Origin: Deltaproteobacteria bacterium
Lineage (GTDB): Bacteria > Myxococcota_A > Polyangia > Polyangiales > JADJMO01
Assembly: GCA_022843175.1 (NCBI GenBank)
Contig: JALHOE010000021.1
Location: 1-64,000 of the forward strand
Direction of reading: 5' to 3'
Length of the DNA stretch: 64,000 nucleotides
The position numbers were made by a program, and so were the translations under genes. Of the stretch, positions 29,880 through 39,872 are shown one piece after another. The number at the start of each line of letters is the position of its first letter. Position 1 is the first letter of the stretch. Below the pieces are notes generated by a model, which ran no database searches, had not been told where the DNA came from, and saw only the letters and a list, made by a program, of their open reading frames with translations.

Positions 29880-30173
29880 ATGCGCGCGGGCGTCTGCATC
29901 GCAACGTTGACGCTGTTCGGTTGCTCGTTCCCGGTCGATGAGTTCCGCTCGCCCGACGACCCCGATGCGTCGCCCCGCGCCGACACCCCGGTCACCGTCA
30001 CCGACTCAGTCGCGATCGACGCTGCGGGGTCCGACACTCCACAGTCATGCGCCGTCACAGAGAAGCGCTGCGGCATGGTCTGCGCCGACGTGCAAAACGA
30101 TGGTCGCAACTGCGGCGACTGCGGGCGCCGCTGCGACAGCGGGGAGTCCTGCCGCGGCGGCAAGTGCAGGTAA
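29880..30173 (+). CDS. Small Cys-rich lipoprotein
   Basis: MRAGVCIATLTLFGCSF lipobox; CGMVCADVQNDGRNCGDCGRRCDSGESCRGGKC. Confidence 0.6.
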   Translation: MRAGVCIATLTLFGCSFPVDEFRSPDDPDASPRADTPVTVTDSVAIDAAGSDTPQSCAVTEKRCGMVCADVQNDGRNCGDCGRRCDSGESCRGGKCR

Positions 30174-30254
30174 TCGCGCCCTCGGGCGAAGGCGATCTCG
30201 CGACTTCACCGCGTCGTTCGGCTCCCATTAAGGGCGACACCCTATGGTGGCGCC

Positions 30255-31496
30255 ATGACCCGATACGGGGCACCGTTTGCCGTCGCTGTGCTCGTTGCAG
30301 CTTCCGTCGCTACCGGGGACCAAGAAGTCGAAGTCGACACCTTGGAGGCAGCCGGGCTCGGGTCGACAAAGCTGTCGACCCTAACCGAGCTCCTTCCGCG
30401 TCCGCTGCCCACCAAGCTGACGGCGGCAGAGATCGTCGAGTTCACGCGGCGCGTTAAGAACCTTGCACTGTTCGACTCCGTCAAGGTCGAGACGCAGGGG
30501 CGCGTGCTCCACGTGACGGTCAGCCGGAAGGCGAGCATCTCGCCGATCGTCGACTTCTCGAGCGGCAAGACCTTGAAGGACTCCAAGGTCACGCTCGGCG
30601 CGGTCGAGAACGACATCGATGGCCGCGGCACGCGCTTGGGTGGCAAGGCGAGCTACAACCAACGCGGGCTCAACTTCTCGTTGTGGGTCAACCAACACCC
30701 TTACGGCCCGCGTCGTTGGATGAACGAGGCGGAGATCTACTACACGGGATCGTCGTTTCGTTTCGACCCGAGCACTGCCAACAAGTGGCATCGGAATCGG
30801 TTCGGCGGGTTCCTCGAGTTCCTCTCGCCCTTCCTCTACGGTCACCGCCTTCGCTACGAAGTGCAGGCCGAGGTGTATCGCGAGACCTACACCGGCGTGG
30901 GCGATGGCTCGCTCGTCCCCCGGCCGGGGACGTATCTGGGCGTCCTCAGCGAAGTGATCTGGGATGCGTACACCTGGAACGACCTCACGCCCAACGGGTT
31001 GCGCCTGTCACTCGAGCTTCGCCCCGGCGTGTTCGTCGGCGCCGCGCAACCTCGTCACGCGATCAAGGCGGCAGCAGTCGCCGCGCTCAAGCTCGGCGCC
31101 CAAACCGCGCTCGTTGGGTCCGCCGTTGCGTCGGGTGTGAACGGCGGAAATCCAAATCACAGCGTGCTAATTGGAAGCCAGGCAGGTGTGCGCGGGCTCG
31201 CCGACTCACTGTATCGCGCCGAACGAGTGGGCTACGTGAACGTCGAGCTGCGGCACGCGCTCTCGCTCGGTAAGCGCTGGTACCTGCAGGGCGTCCTGTT
31301 CACCGACGCCGCGCGGTTTCAAACCATGGATGCGAACGGCGAGCGCATGCCATGGATCAACGCCCTCAGCACCGGCGCCGGCCTACGCATCCTCCCGACG
31401 GCGCTGGTCGACACACTATTTCGATTCGACGTCGCGCGTCTTCATGCGCCGGAACGTACGTGGTTCTACCAATTCGGGATCACTCAGTACATCTGA
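30255..31496 (+). CDS. Omp85/BamA-like outer membrane protein
   Basis: POTRA-like N-terminal segment (EIVEFTRRVKNLALFDSVKVETQGRVLHVTV), beta-barrel-like remainder, C-terminal WFYQFGITQYI. Confidence 0.6.
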   Translation: MTRYGAPFAVAVLVAASVATGDQEVEVDTLEAAGLGSTKLSTLTELLPRPLPTKLTAAEIVEFTRRVKNLALFDSVKVETQGRVLHVTVSRKASISPIVDFSSGKTLKDSKVTLGAVENDIDGRGTRLGGKASYNQRGLNFSLWVNQHPYGPRRWMNEAEIYYTGSSFRFDPSTANKWHRNRFGGFLEFLSPFLYGHRLRYEVQAEVYRETYTGVGDGSLVPRPGTYLGVLSEVIWDAYTWNDLTPNGLRLSLELRPGVFVGAAQPRHAIKAAAVAALKLGAQTALVGSAVASGVNGGNPNHSVLIGSQAGVRGLADSLYRAERVGYVNVELRHALSLGKRWYLQGVLFTDAARFQTMDANGERMPWINALSTGAGLRILPTALVDTLFRFDVARLHAPERTWFYQFGITQYI

Positions 31497-31503
31497 CGCC
31501 GCC

Positions 31504-31725
31504 ATGTCAACGGCTTGGGACCAGCTGTTGGAGCGCGCGCGAGACGCGCTTTCGCCCGTCGTAGGCGCGGAGCGTGCGGACGAAGCGATCTCGCGCTGGG
31601 TCGAACAAGCCGGCGGACGTCCGCTCGACAGGGACAAGGTGCTCTCCATCGCGCGCGCGATGCAGGGGGCGCGGGGGCACTGGCGTGTCGTTGGACGCTC
31701 ACTCGAGCACGTCATCGGCCGTTGA
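31504..31725 (+). CDS. Small hypothetical protein
   Basis: MSTAWDQLLERARDALSPVVGAERADEAISRWVEQAGGRPL; immediately downstream of the OMP gene. Confidence 0.45.
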   Translation: MSTAWDQLLERARDALSPVVGAERADEAISRWVEQAGGRPLDRDKVLSIARAMQGARGHWRVVGRSLEHVIGR

Positions 31726-31832
31726 GCCCGCTTCCTCGTCCTTAACGGTTTCTGAACGCCGCCGTGCGCGGCGTCCACCGCGGGCGCACATTGCCCGTTC
31801 ACGTCCGGCCATCACGAAAGAAGAAGTAGAAA

Positions 31833-32111
31833 ATGTTCAACAAGTGCCTCGCCATTGTCGCTGTCGCTTTCATCGCCGTGGGCTGTCGTTCCGCGGGGCA
31901 ATCGCCTCGCGTTGACATGGCTACGGCGCGAGCTACGGCGCTCAAAGAGGTCCCCGGTACGGTTCGCGGCGAGAAGATCGAAACCGAGGATGGAAAGACG
32001 ATCTACTCGTTCGAGATCAAGCCCGCCGAGGAGAAGGGAAAGATCATCAAGGAGGTCAACGTCAGTGCGGACACCGGAAAGGTCGTCGGCATCGAGACCG
32101 AAACAGACTGA
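31833..32111 (+). CDS. PepSY-domain lipoprotein
   Basis: FIAVGCRSAG lipobox; ATARATALKEVPGTVRGEKIETEDGKTIYSFEIK...KEVNVSADTGKVVGIE. Confidence 0.75.
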   Translation: MFNKCLAIVAVAFIAVGCRSAGQSPRVDMATARATALKEVPGTVRGEKIETEDGKTIYSFEIKPAEEKGKIIKEVNVSADTGKVVGIETETD

Positions 32112-32141
32112 GCACCGTCGCGCGCCTTCGTCGGAGAGTCC

Positions 32142-33098
32142 TTAGAGGACGACCTCGACAGCGATCGCAGCGGTGTTCTTGTCGACTCTCGGAAGTATGC
32201 GAACCGGGCTGTCGTGAAGCGCGGGAACGACAACGCCCATGGCCGCGCCCACGAGCGCGCCGAGAACAACGTCGGTGACGAAGTGGCGACCGGCCATGAC
32301 GCGCGCCGCGCCGACCGTGCTCGCAATCGGAACGCCGATGCCGAGCACAAGCCACTTCGTCACGCCGTCGGGATGACGGCGCTTCATCGCCATGTACGTG
32401 GAGGTCACGATCGCGAAGGAAACCGACGTGTGACTGCTGATGAACGACAGCCCCGCGTCGGCTCCGGTGCGAACGTCCGCCGGTGCTGCATCGCCGTACA
32501 AGAACGGTCGCGGGCGTCCTGCCGCGATCGTGAGCATCGTGGGGCCCGCGGTCGCGAGCAGAGCCGACTGCGCGACGACGACGGCGTCATTCAAACCGAC
32601 GAGCACTCCCTCGTCGGCCGCAAGCACTGTCGCCGACCCCACCACTAGGCTCAGCGCGCCGACGTCGGAGACAACAGCCCAAGATGGATTCCAGAACCCT
32701 GCGGTCTGCCGGTCCAACCCATTCAGCTCGGCGGGATCGCACCGGGGCGCACAGTACGCTTGCTGAGTGCGAAGGAGGCGTGCGCTCGCGAAGGCGGCGC
32801 TGATGACGAGGACGGGGATGTCGATCTCGGAGTAGAGCTGAAATGCGGGCCGGTGCGGGTCACTCGGCGTAGGGACGATCGGCGTAAGCTCCGCCTCTTT
32901 CGCCTTCTTGACGTCCTTCGTGTCGGGCGGAGGAGCACTCGTTACCGCCGACGATATCGAAGCCGACGCCGAAGCTGCTGGCGTCGACGATATCGATGCC
33001 GATGGCGCCGGCGCGATACCGCCTTCTTGGGCGCGAACGGACCCGAACGAGAGAAGGAGTCCAACGACAGCGACGACGCAGGGGACATGAAGGCGCAT
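32142..33098 (-). CDS. PAP2-superfamily phosphatase
   Basis: AAGRPRPFLYG, SFISSHTSVSFAI, ARVMAGRHFVTDVVLGALVG motifs; signal peptide. Confidence 0.8.
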   Translation of the reverse strand: MRLHVPCVVAVVGLLLSFGSVRAQEGGIAPAPSASISSTPAASASASISSAVTSAPPPDTKDVKKAKEAELTPIVPTPSDPHRPAFQLYSEIDIPVLVISAAFASARLLRTQQAYCAPRCDPAELNGLDRQTAGFWNPSWAVVSDVGALSLVVGSATVLAADEGVLVGLNDAVVVAQSALLATAGPTMLTIAAGRPRPFLYGDAAPADVRTGADAGLSFISSHTSVSFAIVTSTYMAMKRRHPDGVTKWLVLGIGVPIASTVGAARVMAGRHFVTDVVLGALVGAAMGVVVPALHDSPVRILPRVDKNTAAIAVEVVL

Positions 33099-33182
33099 CG
33101 CTGAGCATTGTCGCGCCCGCCCCTGAACGTCAGCCAAACGGCGGTGAAGGCGACGCGACCACGGCTGCTACGATCCTTCGCG

Positions 33183-33839
33183 ATGCGAGTGCTGGTGGTC
33201 GATGACCATCCCGACGTCCGTGACGTGGTCAGCCGCGCGCTTACGCGCGATGGGCACGACGTCGTGACGGCGGTATCGGCAGCGGAAGCACTCTCGACAC
33301 TCGCGTGCACAGCGAGCGATCTGATCGTGCTCGACCTCGCCTTGCCAGACGGGTCGGGCCTCGACGTGTGCCGGCAACTGCGGCGCACCGGCGTGAATAC
33401 GCCGATCTTGATGCTGACTGCGCTTCGTTCGGTCGAGCAGCGTGTTGAGGGCCTCGACGCCGGTGCCGATGACTTTCTCGGCAAGCCGTTCGCCATCGCG
33501 GAGCTGCGCGCGCGAGTGCGAGCCCTGGGACGGCGCGGTGCGCTTCCCAAGGAGCTGCACGTTCAGCGCGGCGAGGTCGCGCTCGACTTCCTCGGCCGTC
33601 GCGCTACTCGACGCGGCTCCGAGGTGCCGCTGACGGCCAAGGAATGGGCAGTGCTCGACCTGCTTGCCTCGCGCGGTGGCCGGCCCGTATCACGCTCCGA
33701 GATCCTCGAGATGCTGTGGGGGGACGCCGATCGCGGCGGCGCGAGTTTGGAAGTGCTGATCGCGCGCATCCGGAGGAAGCTCGATGAGGCACTCGTGGTG
33801 ACCCATCGAGGATTTGGATATGCGCTCGCGTCAGCCTGA
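33183..33839 (+). CDS. OmpR-family response regulator
   Basis: MRVLVVDDHPDVRDVV...LIVLDLALPDGSGLDVC; winged-helix C-terminus (LEVLIARIRRKLDEALVVTHRGFGYAL). Confidence 0.92.
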   Translation: MRVLVVDDHPDVRDVVSRALTRDGHDVVTAVSAAEALSTLACTASDLIVLDLALPDGSGLDVCRQLRRTGVNTPILMLTALRSVEQRVEGLDAGADDFLGKPFAIAELRARVRALGRRGALPKELHVQRGEVALDFLGRRATRRGSEVPLTAKEWAVLDLLASRGGRPVSRSEILEMLWGDADRGGASLEVLIARIRRKLDEALVVTHRGFGYALASA

Positions 33840-35115
33840 ATTGCAGACGCGCGTCGCGCGTGTCGCCACCACCTCCGCGGTCGTGGCTGCCTTCGTCGCA
33901 GCTCTCTGTGCCGCTTTGGTTGCCGACCAGACCATTTCGGCTGGGGAGGAGCGCCGACTGACCGCGCAGGCAAATGCGATCCTCGCGGAGCTCGCGCCGC
34001 TTCCTCGTTCAGAGGCCGCGGTCGAGGCGGCATCCGAGGCGGACGAGGTCGCCGCGCTGGGGCTCCGCATTGCCGTGTTCGAGGGCGCTGACCTTCTCGC
34101 CGGTGACGCGAACCTGCGGGCAACGATCGGGTGTTCAACGGCCGCGCGTTTGCGTCGTTGCGCGGTAGCGAGGCAGGGGCGCACCTGCGTGGTCGCTGCG
34201 CCCGAGTTGATCGCCGGCCGCCTCGCGACCTTTGGTACCGCTGCACTCACCGCCCTTGCGCTCGCCGCCGTCCTCGGTGCCGCCGCTGGGCGGCGTGCAG
34301 CCCGATGGGCGGTTCGACCGATCGTCCGGCTCGCCGCCGCCGCGCGGGGCTCGGGCAGTCCGGTCCCCGACCTCGGCGAGGACGACGGGATACGCGAGGT
34401 CGACGAGCTTCGACACGCGTTGAAGGAAACCTGGACGCGACTCGCCGAAGCACTCGCCGCCGCTCGTAGGTTCTCGGCCGACGCCGCACACGAGCTGCGC
34501 ACGCCGCTCACCACGCTGTCCGCCGAGCTGGAGCTCATGGAGGAAACCGCCGGCGACGAGGGGACAATACGGCGCGCGCGTGCGAGCGTCGCGAAGCTCA
34601 CCAAGCTCACTGAGCAGTTGCTCGCCTTGTCGCGCGCCGGGGAGCGCTTGCCCGATGGTGATGCGGTTCTTCTGAGAGAGCTCTTCGAGACGTTCGCGGC
34701 GGACGACGTGACCGTCACCGGTTCCGCCGATGTGACGATCCGCGGTGACGAGACGCTGGTTCTGGCGCTGGCCGAGAACGCGATCGCGAATGCGCGCCAG
34801 CATGGTGGCGGCATGGTGCGCGTCGAGGTCGGCGAGGAGGGCGCAGAGGCCACGATCGATATTCGCGACGACGGACCCGGCGTCCCTGAGCAGGACCGCG
34901 AACGCCTTTTCCAGCCGTTCGTCCGCGGATCACAACAGCGAGGTGGCCATGGGATTGGCCTCGCGCTTATCGCTCACGTCGCCCGCGCGCACGGTGGCAG
35001 CGCGCGCTTCCTTCCCGCCGACCGCGGCGCGCACCTCCGCATCACGTTCCCCGCGTGGCAGCCGCGGGAGTTCCCGGACTTGCGCAAAGGCGATCGAACT
35101 TCCCCTGCGCGATGA
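33820..35115 (+). CDS. Sensor histidine kinase
   Basis: FSADAAHELRTPLTTL H-box; DIRDDGPGVPEQDRERLFQPF; GGHGIGLALIAHV. Overlaps the response regulator. Confidence 0.92.
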   Translation: MRSRQPELQTRVARVATTSAVVAAFVAALCAALVADQTISAGEERRLTAQANAILAELAPLPRSEAAVEAASEADEVAALGLRIAVFEGADLLAGDANLRATIGCSTAARLRRCAVARQGRTCVVAAPELIAGRLATFGTAALTALALAAVLGAAAGRRAARWAVRPIVRLAAAARGSGSPVPDLGEDDGIREVDELRHALKETWTRLAEALAAARRFSADAAHELRTPLTTLSAELELMEETAGDEGTIRRARASVAKLTKLTEQLLALSRAGERLPDGDAVLLRELFETFAADDVTVTGSADVTIRGDETLVLALAENAIANARQHGGGMVRVEVGEEGAEATIDIRDDGPGVPEQDRERLFQPFVRGSQQRGGHGIGLALIAHVARAHGGSARFLPADRGAHLRITFPAWQPREFPDLRKGDRTSPAR

Positions 35116-35241
35116 TGAGCTCGGGGCACGCACGCTATACCGTGTTCATCATCCCGCCGCGCAGCTATTCCCCCTGCTGAGAGCGCGAGATCGAAGCTCG
35201 CCGCGTGCTCAAATGACCGCCCAGCGATACCCTGAGGCACC

Positions 35242-36450
35242 GTGTCGACACCGTATCGCGTCGCCATCCTGCTCGTGGCAGCGTCAGGTTGTGGCCGCGT
35301 CGGAGCGGACGATGCGCAGCCGGCGGCGGCAGCGCAGGATCGCTGCCTGCCGGCGGACAGCGCGGAGCGGTACTTCTCGATCCTCGATCCTTCGATGTGC
35401 ATCGTCGCGAAGTACGATCTGCCGGCCAGCACTGAGCCCTCGACGATGGGGCTGTCGGGTTTCACGTGGGGTCGACACGGGGGACCCCTGCGCGGTCCGG
35501 TCGACACGGCGTCGGGAGAGCCAACCATCGTTCGCTACGACGTACCGCCCGCGCGGACGGGAACTTTGATCGCGCGCGCCACGCGTCTCGTCGTTCCCGG
35601 CGTGCCCGCTGCGGCTCAGTGGCTACCTACCGCGATCGACTTGCCGTTCAACGGGTGGACTGCAGTGTCGTATGCAGCGGCCGGCTTCCTCGGCAAGGGT
35701 GCAGGTGCGATCGCGCTCTTCGATGGCGACCGATTCGTGAAGTCCCATGACGTGCCGGGCGGCGCCTATCTCTCGAGCACCGCGTCCGCGCTCTTGCATG
35801 CCAGCTATGGTCCGGCGGGAACGGTGCCCACCGATGGTGGGGTACCCGAGCCCGGCGTGTACCTAGCGCATCGATGTGGAACCAGTGGGCTCCTCCCGCC
35901 CGGCCCCGACTGCCGCGAGCCGCAGAGGATCATGCGGTGGGACTACGACGGTGGATGCTGCAACACGAAGTCCACGCTGGTCGGACCGATCGCGCGGGAC
36001 CCGGAGGGCAACGTCTTCGGCACCCAGATCCTCCGAAGCACCTTCGGCCTCACGGACGCCGTCGTGTGGGGTCTGACGAACAACTCCGTGCTCGCCGGGG
36101 CGGGAGTACCCACGGCGCTTATCCACCAGGTTACCGTCGCCGATCCGCCGCTCGGCTTTCATGTGATTGCTGACGGGCAGCGACTCTACGTGGACACGCT
36201 CGATTCACTCCTCGACCATCGCACCCGCGGCCCTCACGTCGACGTCAGTGAGTATCATGTCGATCGTTCTCGCGACGTCATCGTCCTCGGAAAGAGCCGC
36301 CATCTCCTAAAGAAGGCGCCCGAAAGTTATGCCTGGTCGTCGCTCTTCCTCGACGGCGAACGGCGCCTTTGGGTCGGCGTCACCGAAGCCGGCCGCAGTG
36401 CTGCGGGTCGCGTCACCGTCTCGGCGTTCTTCGTCATCGCTCCGAGGTGA
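35242..36450 (+). CDS. Hypothetical secreted lipoprotein
   Basis: VAILLVAASGCGRVGA lipobox; 402-aa coding-like ORF. Confidence 0.6.
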   Translation: MSTPYRVAILLVAASGCGRVGADDAQPAAAAQDRCLPADSAERYFSILDPSMCIVAKYDLPASTEPSTMGLSGFTWGRHGGPLRGPVDTASGEPTIVRYDVPPARTGTLIARATRLVVPGVPAAAQWLPTAIDLPFNGWTAVSYAAAGFLGKGAGAIALFDGDRFVKSHDVPGGAYLSSTASALLHASYGPAGTVPTDGGVPEPGVYLAHRCGTSGLLPPGPDCREPQRIMRWDYDGGCCNTKSTLVGPIARDPEGNVFGTQILRSTFGLTDAVVWGLTNNSVLAGAGVPTALIHQVTVADPPLGFHVIADGQRLYVDTLDSLLDHRTRGPHVDVSEYHVDRSRDVIVLGKSRHLLKKAPESYAWSSLFLDGERRLWVGVTEAGRSAAGRVTVSAFFVIAPR

Positions 36451-37237
36451 GCGCAACGCGCTCCTCGGCTGGCGTGATGCTCTGCAGCCAAGCGCGACAC
36501 GCCCGCACATCGACGCCGAGTTGCTCGAAGCCGGGGAGCACCAGATCGCGAATGGCACCGCGCGCGCACGCCTCGGTGTCGGCGATGGAGGGGAGCCCGT
36601 GCTCAGGCACACCGCCGACAAGCGAAGGCACATTCTGCGACTGATACATGCGGTAACTTGCAGCGAGGAGCCGCGGCACCCAACCAGCGAGCGCCTGCCG
36701 TGTCGCGCGGTCCGCCGAAGCGACATGCGTCCAGCCGACCCGCGCGTGGTCGATCTCGTCCGTGAGGATATCGCGCAGCGCGCACTTCGCGAGCGGAGCG
36801 ACCGCTTGATCGAGGCTCGTCTCGAGGAACGCGCTGCCCATCGTCTCGTTGATGCAACACATCCCGATCACGTGAAGCGTTGTCCGGAGACGATCGTCGG
36901 CGCCCTCGTGCGGCGGCACGAACAGGGGTTCCGCGGGTGGCCACGCCACGTCGGCCGCGGAATAGCGAGAAGCGAGACGCCTGCACAGCTCGGCGTGTCG
37001 CGTCTCATCGGCGACGGCGCGCGACAGGAGCCCGATGACCTCTGGTAAGCCGCCGACCTCCATCACCTCGCGGGCGATGACAGCGAAGGAGGCGGCGACG
37101 CGCAGCTCTGTCTCACATCGGCCGCGCCACATCTGCGCGACCTCAGCGCGCTCGGGCGCGGGGAGCGCGTCGACGGACGGATCCTCGAACGGAATCTCGC
37201 GATGGGTCAACGGGCGAAGGGCGAACGAGGCCGTCAC
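36434..37237 (-). CDS. Ferritin-like (diiron) domain protein
   Basis: ADETRHAELCRR, CCINETMGSAF and TDEIDHARVGW in a helical protein. Confidence 0.7.
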   Translation of the reverse strand: MTASFALRPLTHREIPFEDPSVDALPAPERAEVAQMWRGRCETELRVAASFAVIAREVMEVGGLPEVIGLLSRAVADETRHAELCRRLASRYSAADVAWPPAEPLFVPPHEGADDRLRTTLHVIGMCCINETMGSAFLETSLDQAVAPLAKCALRDILTDEIDHARVGWTHVASADRATRQALAGWVPRLLAASYRMYQSQNVPSLVGGVPEHGLPSIADTEACARGAIRDLVLPGFEQLGVDVRACRAWLQSITPAEERVALTSER

Positions 37238-37470
37238 TTGATGCCGTGCACCCAGGCGTCCCGAGTTTCGGGTGCGCCGCTGTCCATCACCAAGGGGACG
37301 TCCGCTACGAACCCGTTGCCATCGGTCTCGGCGTCCTCGTCGGACACGCCCGCATCTCCTTCGGAGGCGTCGGCATCGGCGGGCGACGCTTGCTCAGCTG
37401 CCGTTCGCCCGCCGCACGCGGCGGAGATGCCCATCACGACGATGGCTTGGAACAGTCGTGTGGCGCGCAC
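37234..37470 (-). CDS. Short lipoprotein
   Basis: MRATRLFQAIVVMGISAACGGRTA lipobox; low-complexity Asp/Ala/Glu-rich mature region; 4-bp overlap with the downstream gene. Confidence 0.5.
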   Translation of the reverse strand: MRATRLFQAIVVMGISAACGGRTAAEQASPADADASEGDAGVSDEDAETDGNGFVADVPLVMDSGAPETRDAWVHGIK

Positions 37471-37599
37471 GCTCCAACGTTAGCGCATCACCCGCCGGGG
37501 GCACGTGCCGGACAAAGTCGGGTGGCCGCGGGAAGTCCGCGTGAGTGCGCGTCGTGCGGGTCGGATGCGGCCGTTGTACCGTGACTGAGGAGGCTCGCG

Positions 37600-38526
37600 G
37601 TGGACCGGACTGCGGTGATCTTGGGCGGTGTCCTCGCGACGATGGCCTGCGGCCCTCGACGTGCCCCGTACGCGTGTCCAGCTGCGCCCACTCCGCTCGA
37701 TCGACCGACGGCCATCGGGACCGCGCACCCGATCATCGTCGAGGCGACATCCGCCGACGGCCGTTGGGCAGCTGTCTGCCAGGCACGGACCGACACCAAC
37801 GGCGACGGGAAGATCGAAGTTTCGATCTGTGGTCATCACGGCGAACCGTGCGGTGATCGACTGAGGATGTACCTCTCCTACGGCGATCGAGCCGAGGAAG
37901 AGATCGACAACTACGCCGCGGCGGATCCCACGGGGCGTTACGTGGTCGTTGTTCGAAAGCTCCGCCTGTCGCTCGTCGATTCGCTCTCGGGCACGTGGAC
38001 ACCGCTCGACTATAGGAGCGTCGACGAAGACGTGAACCCGGACATGGACTTCGAGCTGAAGCATCGTCCGTTTGCTCGGTTCTCTGCGGACGGGACGAAG
38101 CTTGCGTACCTGCGTGAGCAGTACACATCGAAGGTTGTCGTGAGGGATGTCTGCTCGGGTTCTGAGCGCATGATCGACGCGGGGTCTGGTCCGCTGCTCG
38201 ACGTAGTGTTCGACGCGAGCTCGAGAAAGGTCATCCTGAAGATTCAGAAACCCGACGAGAACGGCAAGACGTTCCTGGCGATCTACGCGCCGACGCTGGG
38301 CTCCTTCCCCACTCCCTGCCGCGGTCCATTCGACTCGTGGACTCAGTTGGCCGACGCACCGCACGCTGGCTACAGGGTCGCATCAGTCGAAGGAGGCTCG
38401 GCGGTCGATGTTCGCCGAGAGGACCTTCCACCCGTAGCGCCCGCGGCACGCGGGCTCGAGCTCGTCTCGAACACCAAGGTGAAAGGCAGAGGGGTGATGA
38501 TCGGTCCCCTCCGGTGGCGTGACTAA
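37600..38526 (+). CDS. Hypothetical lipoprotein
   Basis: VILGGVLATMACGPRR lipobox; 308-aa coding-like ORF. Confidence 0.55.
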   Translation: MDRTAVILGGVLATMACGPRRAPYACPAAPTPLDRPTAIGTAHPIIVEATSADGRWAAVCQARTDTNGDGKIEVSICGHHGEPCGDRLRMYLSYGDRAEEEIDNYAAADPTGRYVVVVRKLRLSLVDSLSGTWTPLDYRSVDEDVNPDMDFELKHRPFARFSADGTKLAYLREQYTSKVVVRDVCSGSERMIDAGSGPLLDVVFDASSRKVILKIQKPDENGKTFLAIYAPTLGSFPTPCRGPFDSWTQLADAPHAGYRVASVEGGSAVDVRREDLPPVAPAARGLELVSNTKVKGRGVMIGPLRWRD

Positions 38527-38744
38527 CGTCGTGTGCCACTCGGACGGCCGTCACGAGATCACGAGCGCCGGGGTCTTCGCGTCTGTCGTCGAGACCGACG
38601 GCGATCAGCGGTCCCTCCTTCGTCCGCGTCCGTCGCCGATAAGCATCGTGTCTCCTTGCGCTGGCCCACATGACGCCCTGTGACGCATGGGGCAGAGCAC
38701 GTGAGCTGCGCTTTTCTCGGACGGAGAGATCGCGTGCCGGGTAA

Positions 38745-39107
38745 GTGGCTCGCATGCGACATCCAGGCTCGATCATGCTCTCAACCGTGCCGCCTCCTCC
38801 CGCCGAGAGCGGAGCACTCGTCACAGAGGAAGTGTGCGCGCGATCCCGATCCCGCACCATCGACGAGTGGCGTGAGTTGAGTGCTCGAGCGATGCAGGAA
38901 AACGGAACCGCCGCCGAGCGAGCGATGATGGATTCGGCGTTCGGAATGAGTGAAGAACTTCTGATGGCACTCCTGCTGTTTGGTTTGAGCGAGGCCGGGG
39001 AGGCGGGCGCCCACGAGCAAGCGATCAGATCTTGCGCGGAACGCGCCTTGATCGCGCATTCGGTCGGCGTGCGTCGCCTCCGCCGCGGTGCGTTTGATCC
39101 GAAGTGA
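38745..39107 (+). CDS. Hypothetical protein
   Basis: Helical 120-aa ORF; start uncertain. Confidence 0.35.
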   Translation: MARMRHPGSIMLSTVPPPPAESGALVTEEVCARSRSRTIDEWRELSARAMQENGTAAERAMMDSAFGMSEELLMALLLFGLSEAGEAGAHEQAIRSCAERALIAHSVGVRRLRRGAFDPK

Positions 39108-39142
39108 TTGTCCCTCGCGCCGTCGCCGATCCCAGCGTCGGG

Positions 39143-39736
39143 TCAGCCACAAATCGACACCATCTCCTCCCGATCGGGGTCGAGCAGGTCCGGGTCCTCA
39201 GTCGCGAGCAGTTCCTCGAAGCGTCTCCACCCGTGAGTGCCGACGAACGCCGCCTCACGTGTCGAGATCGGCACGAGCCACGCGATGATGCAGTCGGTCC
39301 CATCGCCCAGCGCGACTTTCGCGAATGAGTCGTCCAAGTACACTGGTGCGGTCACATAGAGCGCCTCGAGCTGCGAACCAGGCCAGAGCGCGCCGCGCGG
39401 GCCGATGACTTCGCCGCGAAGGAGCGCTCGATGGCTCGTGAGCATCTCGGACACCACGTCGACAACGATCGCCGGAAACAGCCGCGCACGCGGGCCGGTG
39501 TTCAGCATCGCGAGCAGCTCCATACGCACGTCCTGGCCGTCACGCCCAGCGCCATCGAGGCGGTGGTGGCTGAGGCCGAGTGTCGCGTAGGCGACCGAGC
39601 CACGCAGGGGTAGCTGGTCGAAACAGCCGATCGGGATCGGGAGCCCGGTCGTCTCACCGCTGATCCCGCCGGCCATGGTGCCGAGGTGTCGCTCCAGATG
39701 GCTCAGAATCGGGGGAGCGTCCGCATCGTTGCTCAT
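39143..39736 (-). CDS. Suppressor-of-fused (Sufu)-like domain protein
   Basis: C-terminal IIAWLVPISTREAAFVGTHGWRRFEELLATEDPDLLDPDREEMV matches the Sufu-type pattern. Confidence 0.6.
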   Translation of the reverse strand: MSNDADAPPILSHLERHLGTMAGGISGETTGLPIPIGCFDQLPLRGSVAYATLGLSHHRLDGAGRDGQDVRMELLAMLNTGPRARLFPAIVVDVVSEMLTSHRALLRGEVIGPRGALWPGSQLEALYVTAPVYLDDSFAKVALGDGTDCIIAWLVPISTREAAFVGTHGWRRFEELLATEDPDLLDPDREEMVSICG

Positions 39737-39872
39737 CGGGCTACCGGCTCCTCGATGACGGTCTTCAGACCAGAGCGATCGGGCGCCATGAGACGGCAGA
39801 TCATGCTCATAAGGCCCAGCCTAACCGGTCGCGGTGCTCCTATGCGTGCAGCCAAGTCCGCTACCTCCCTGC

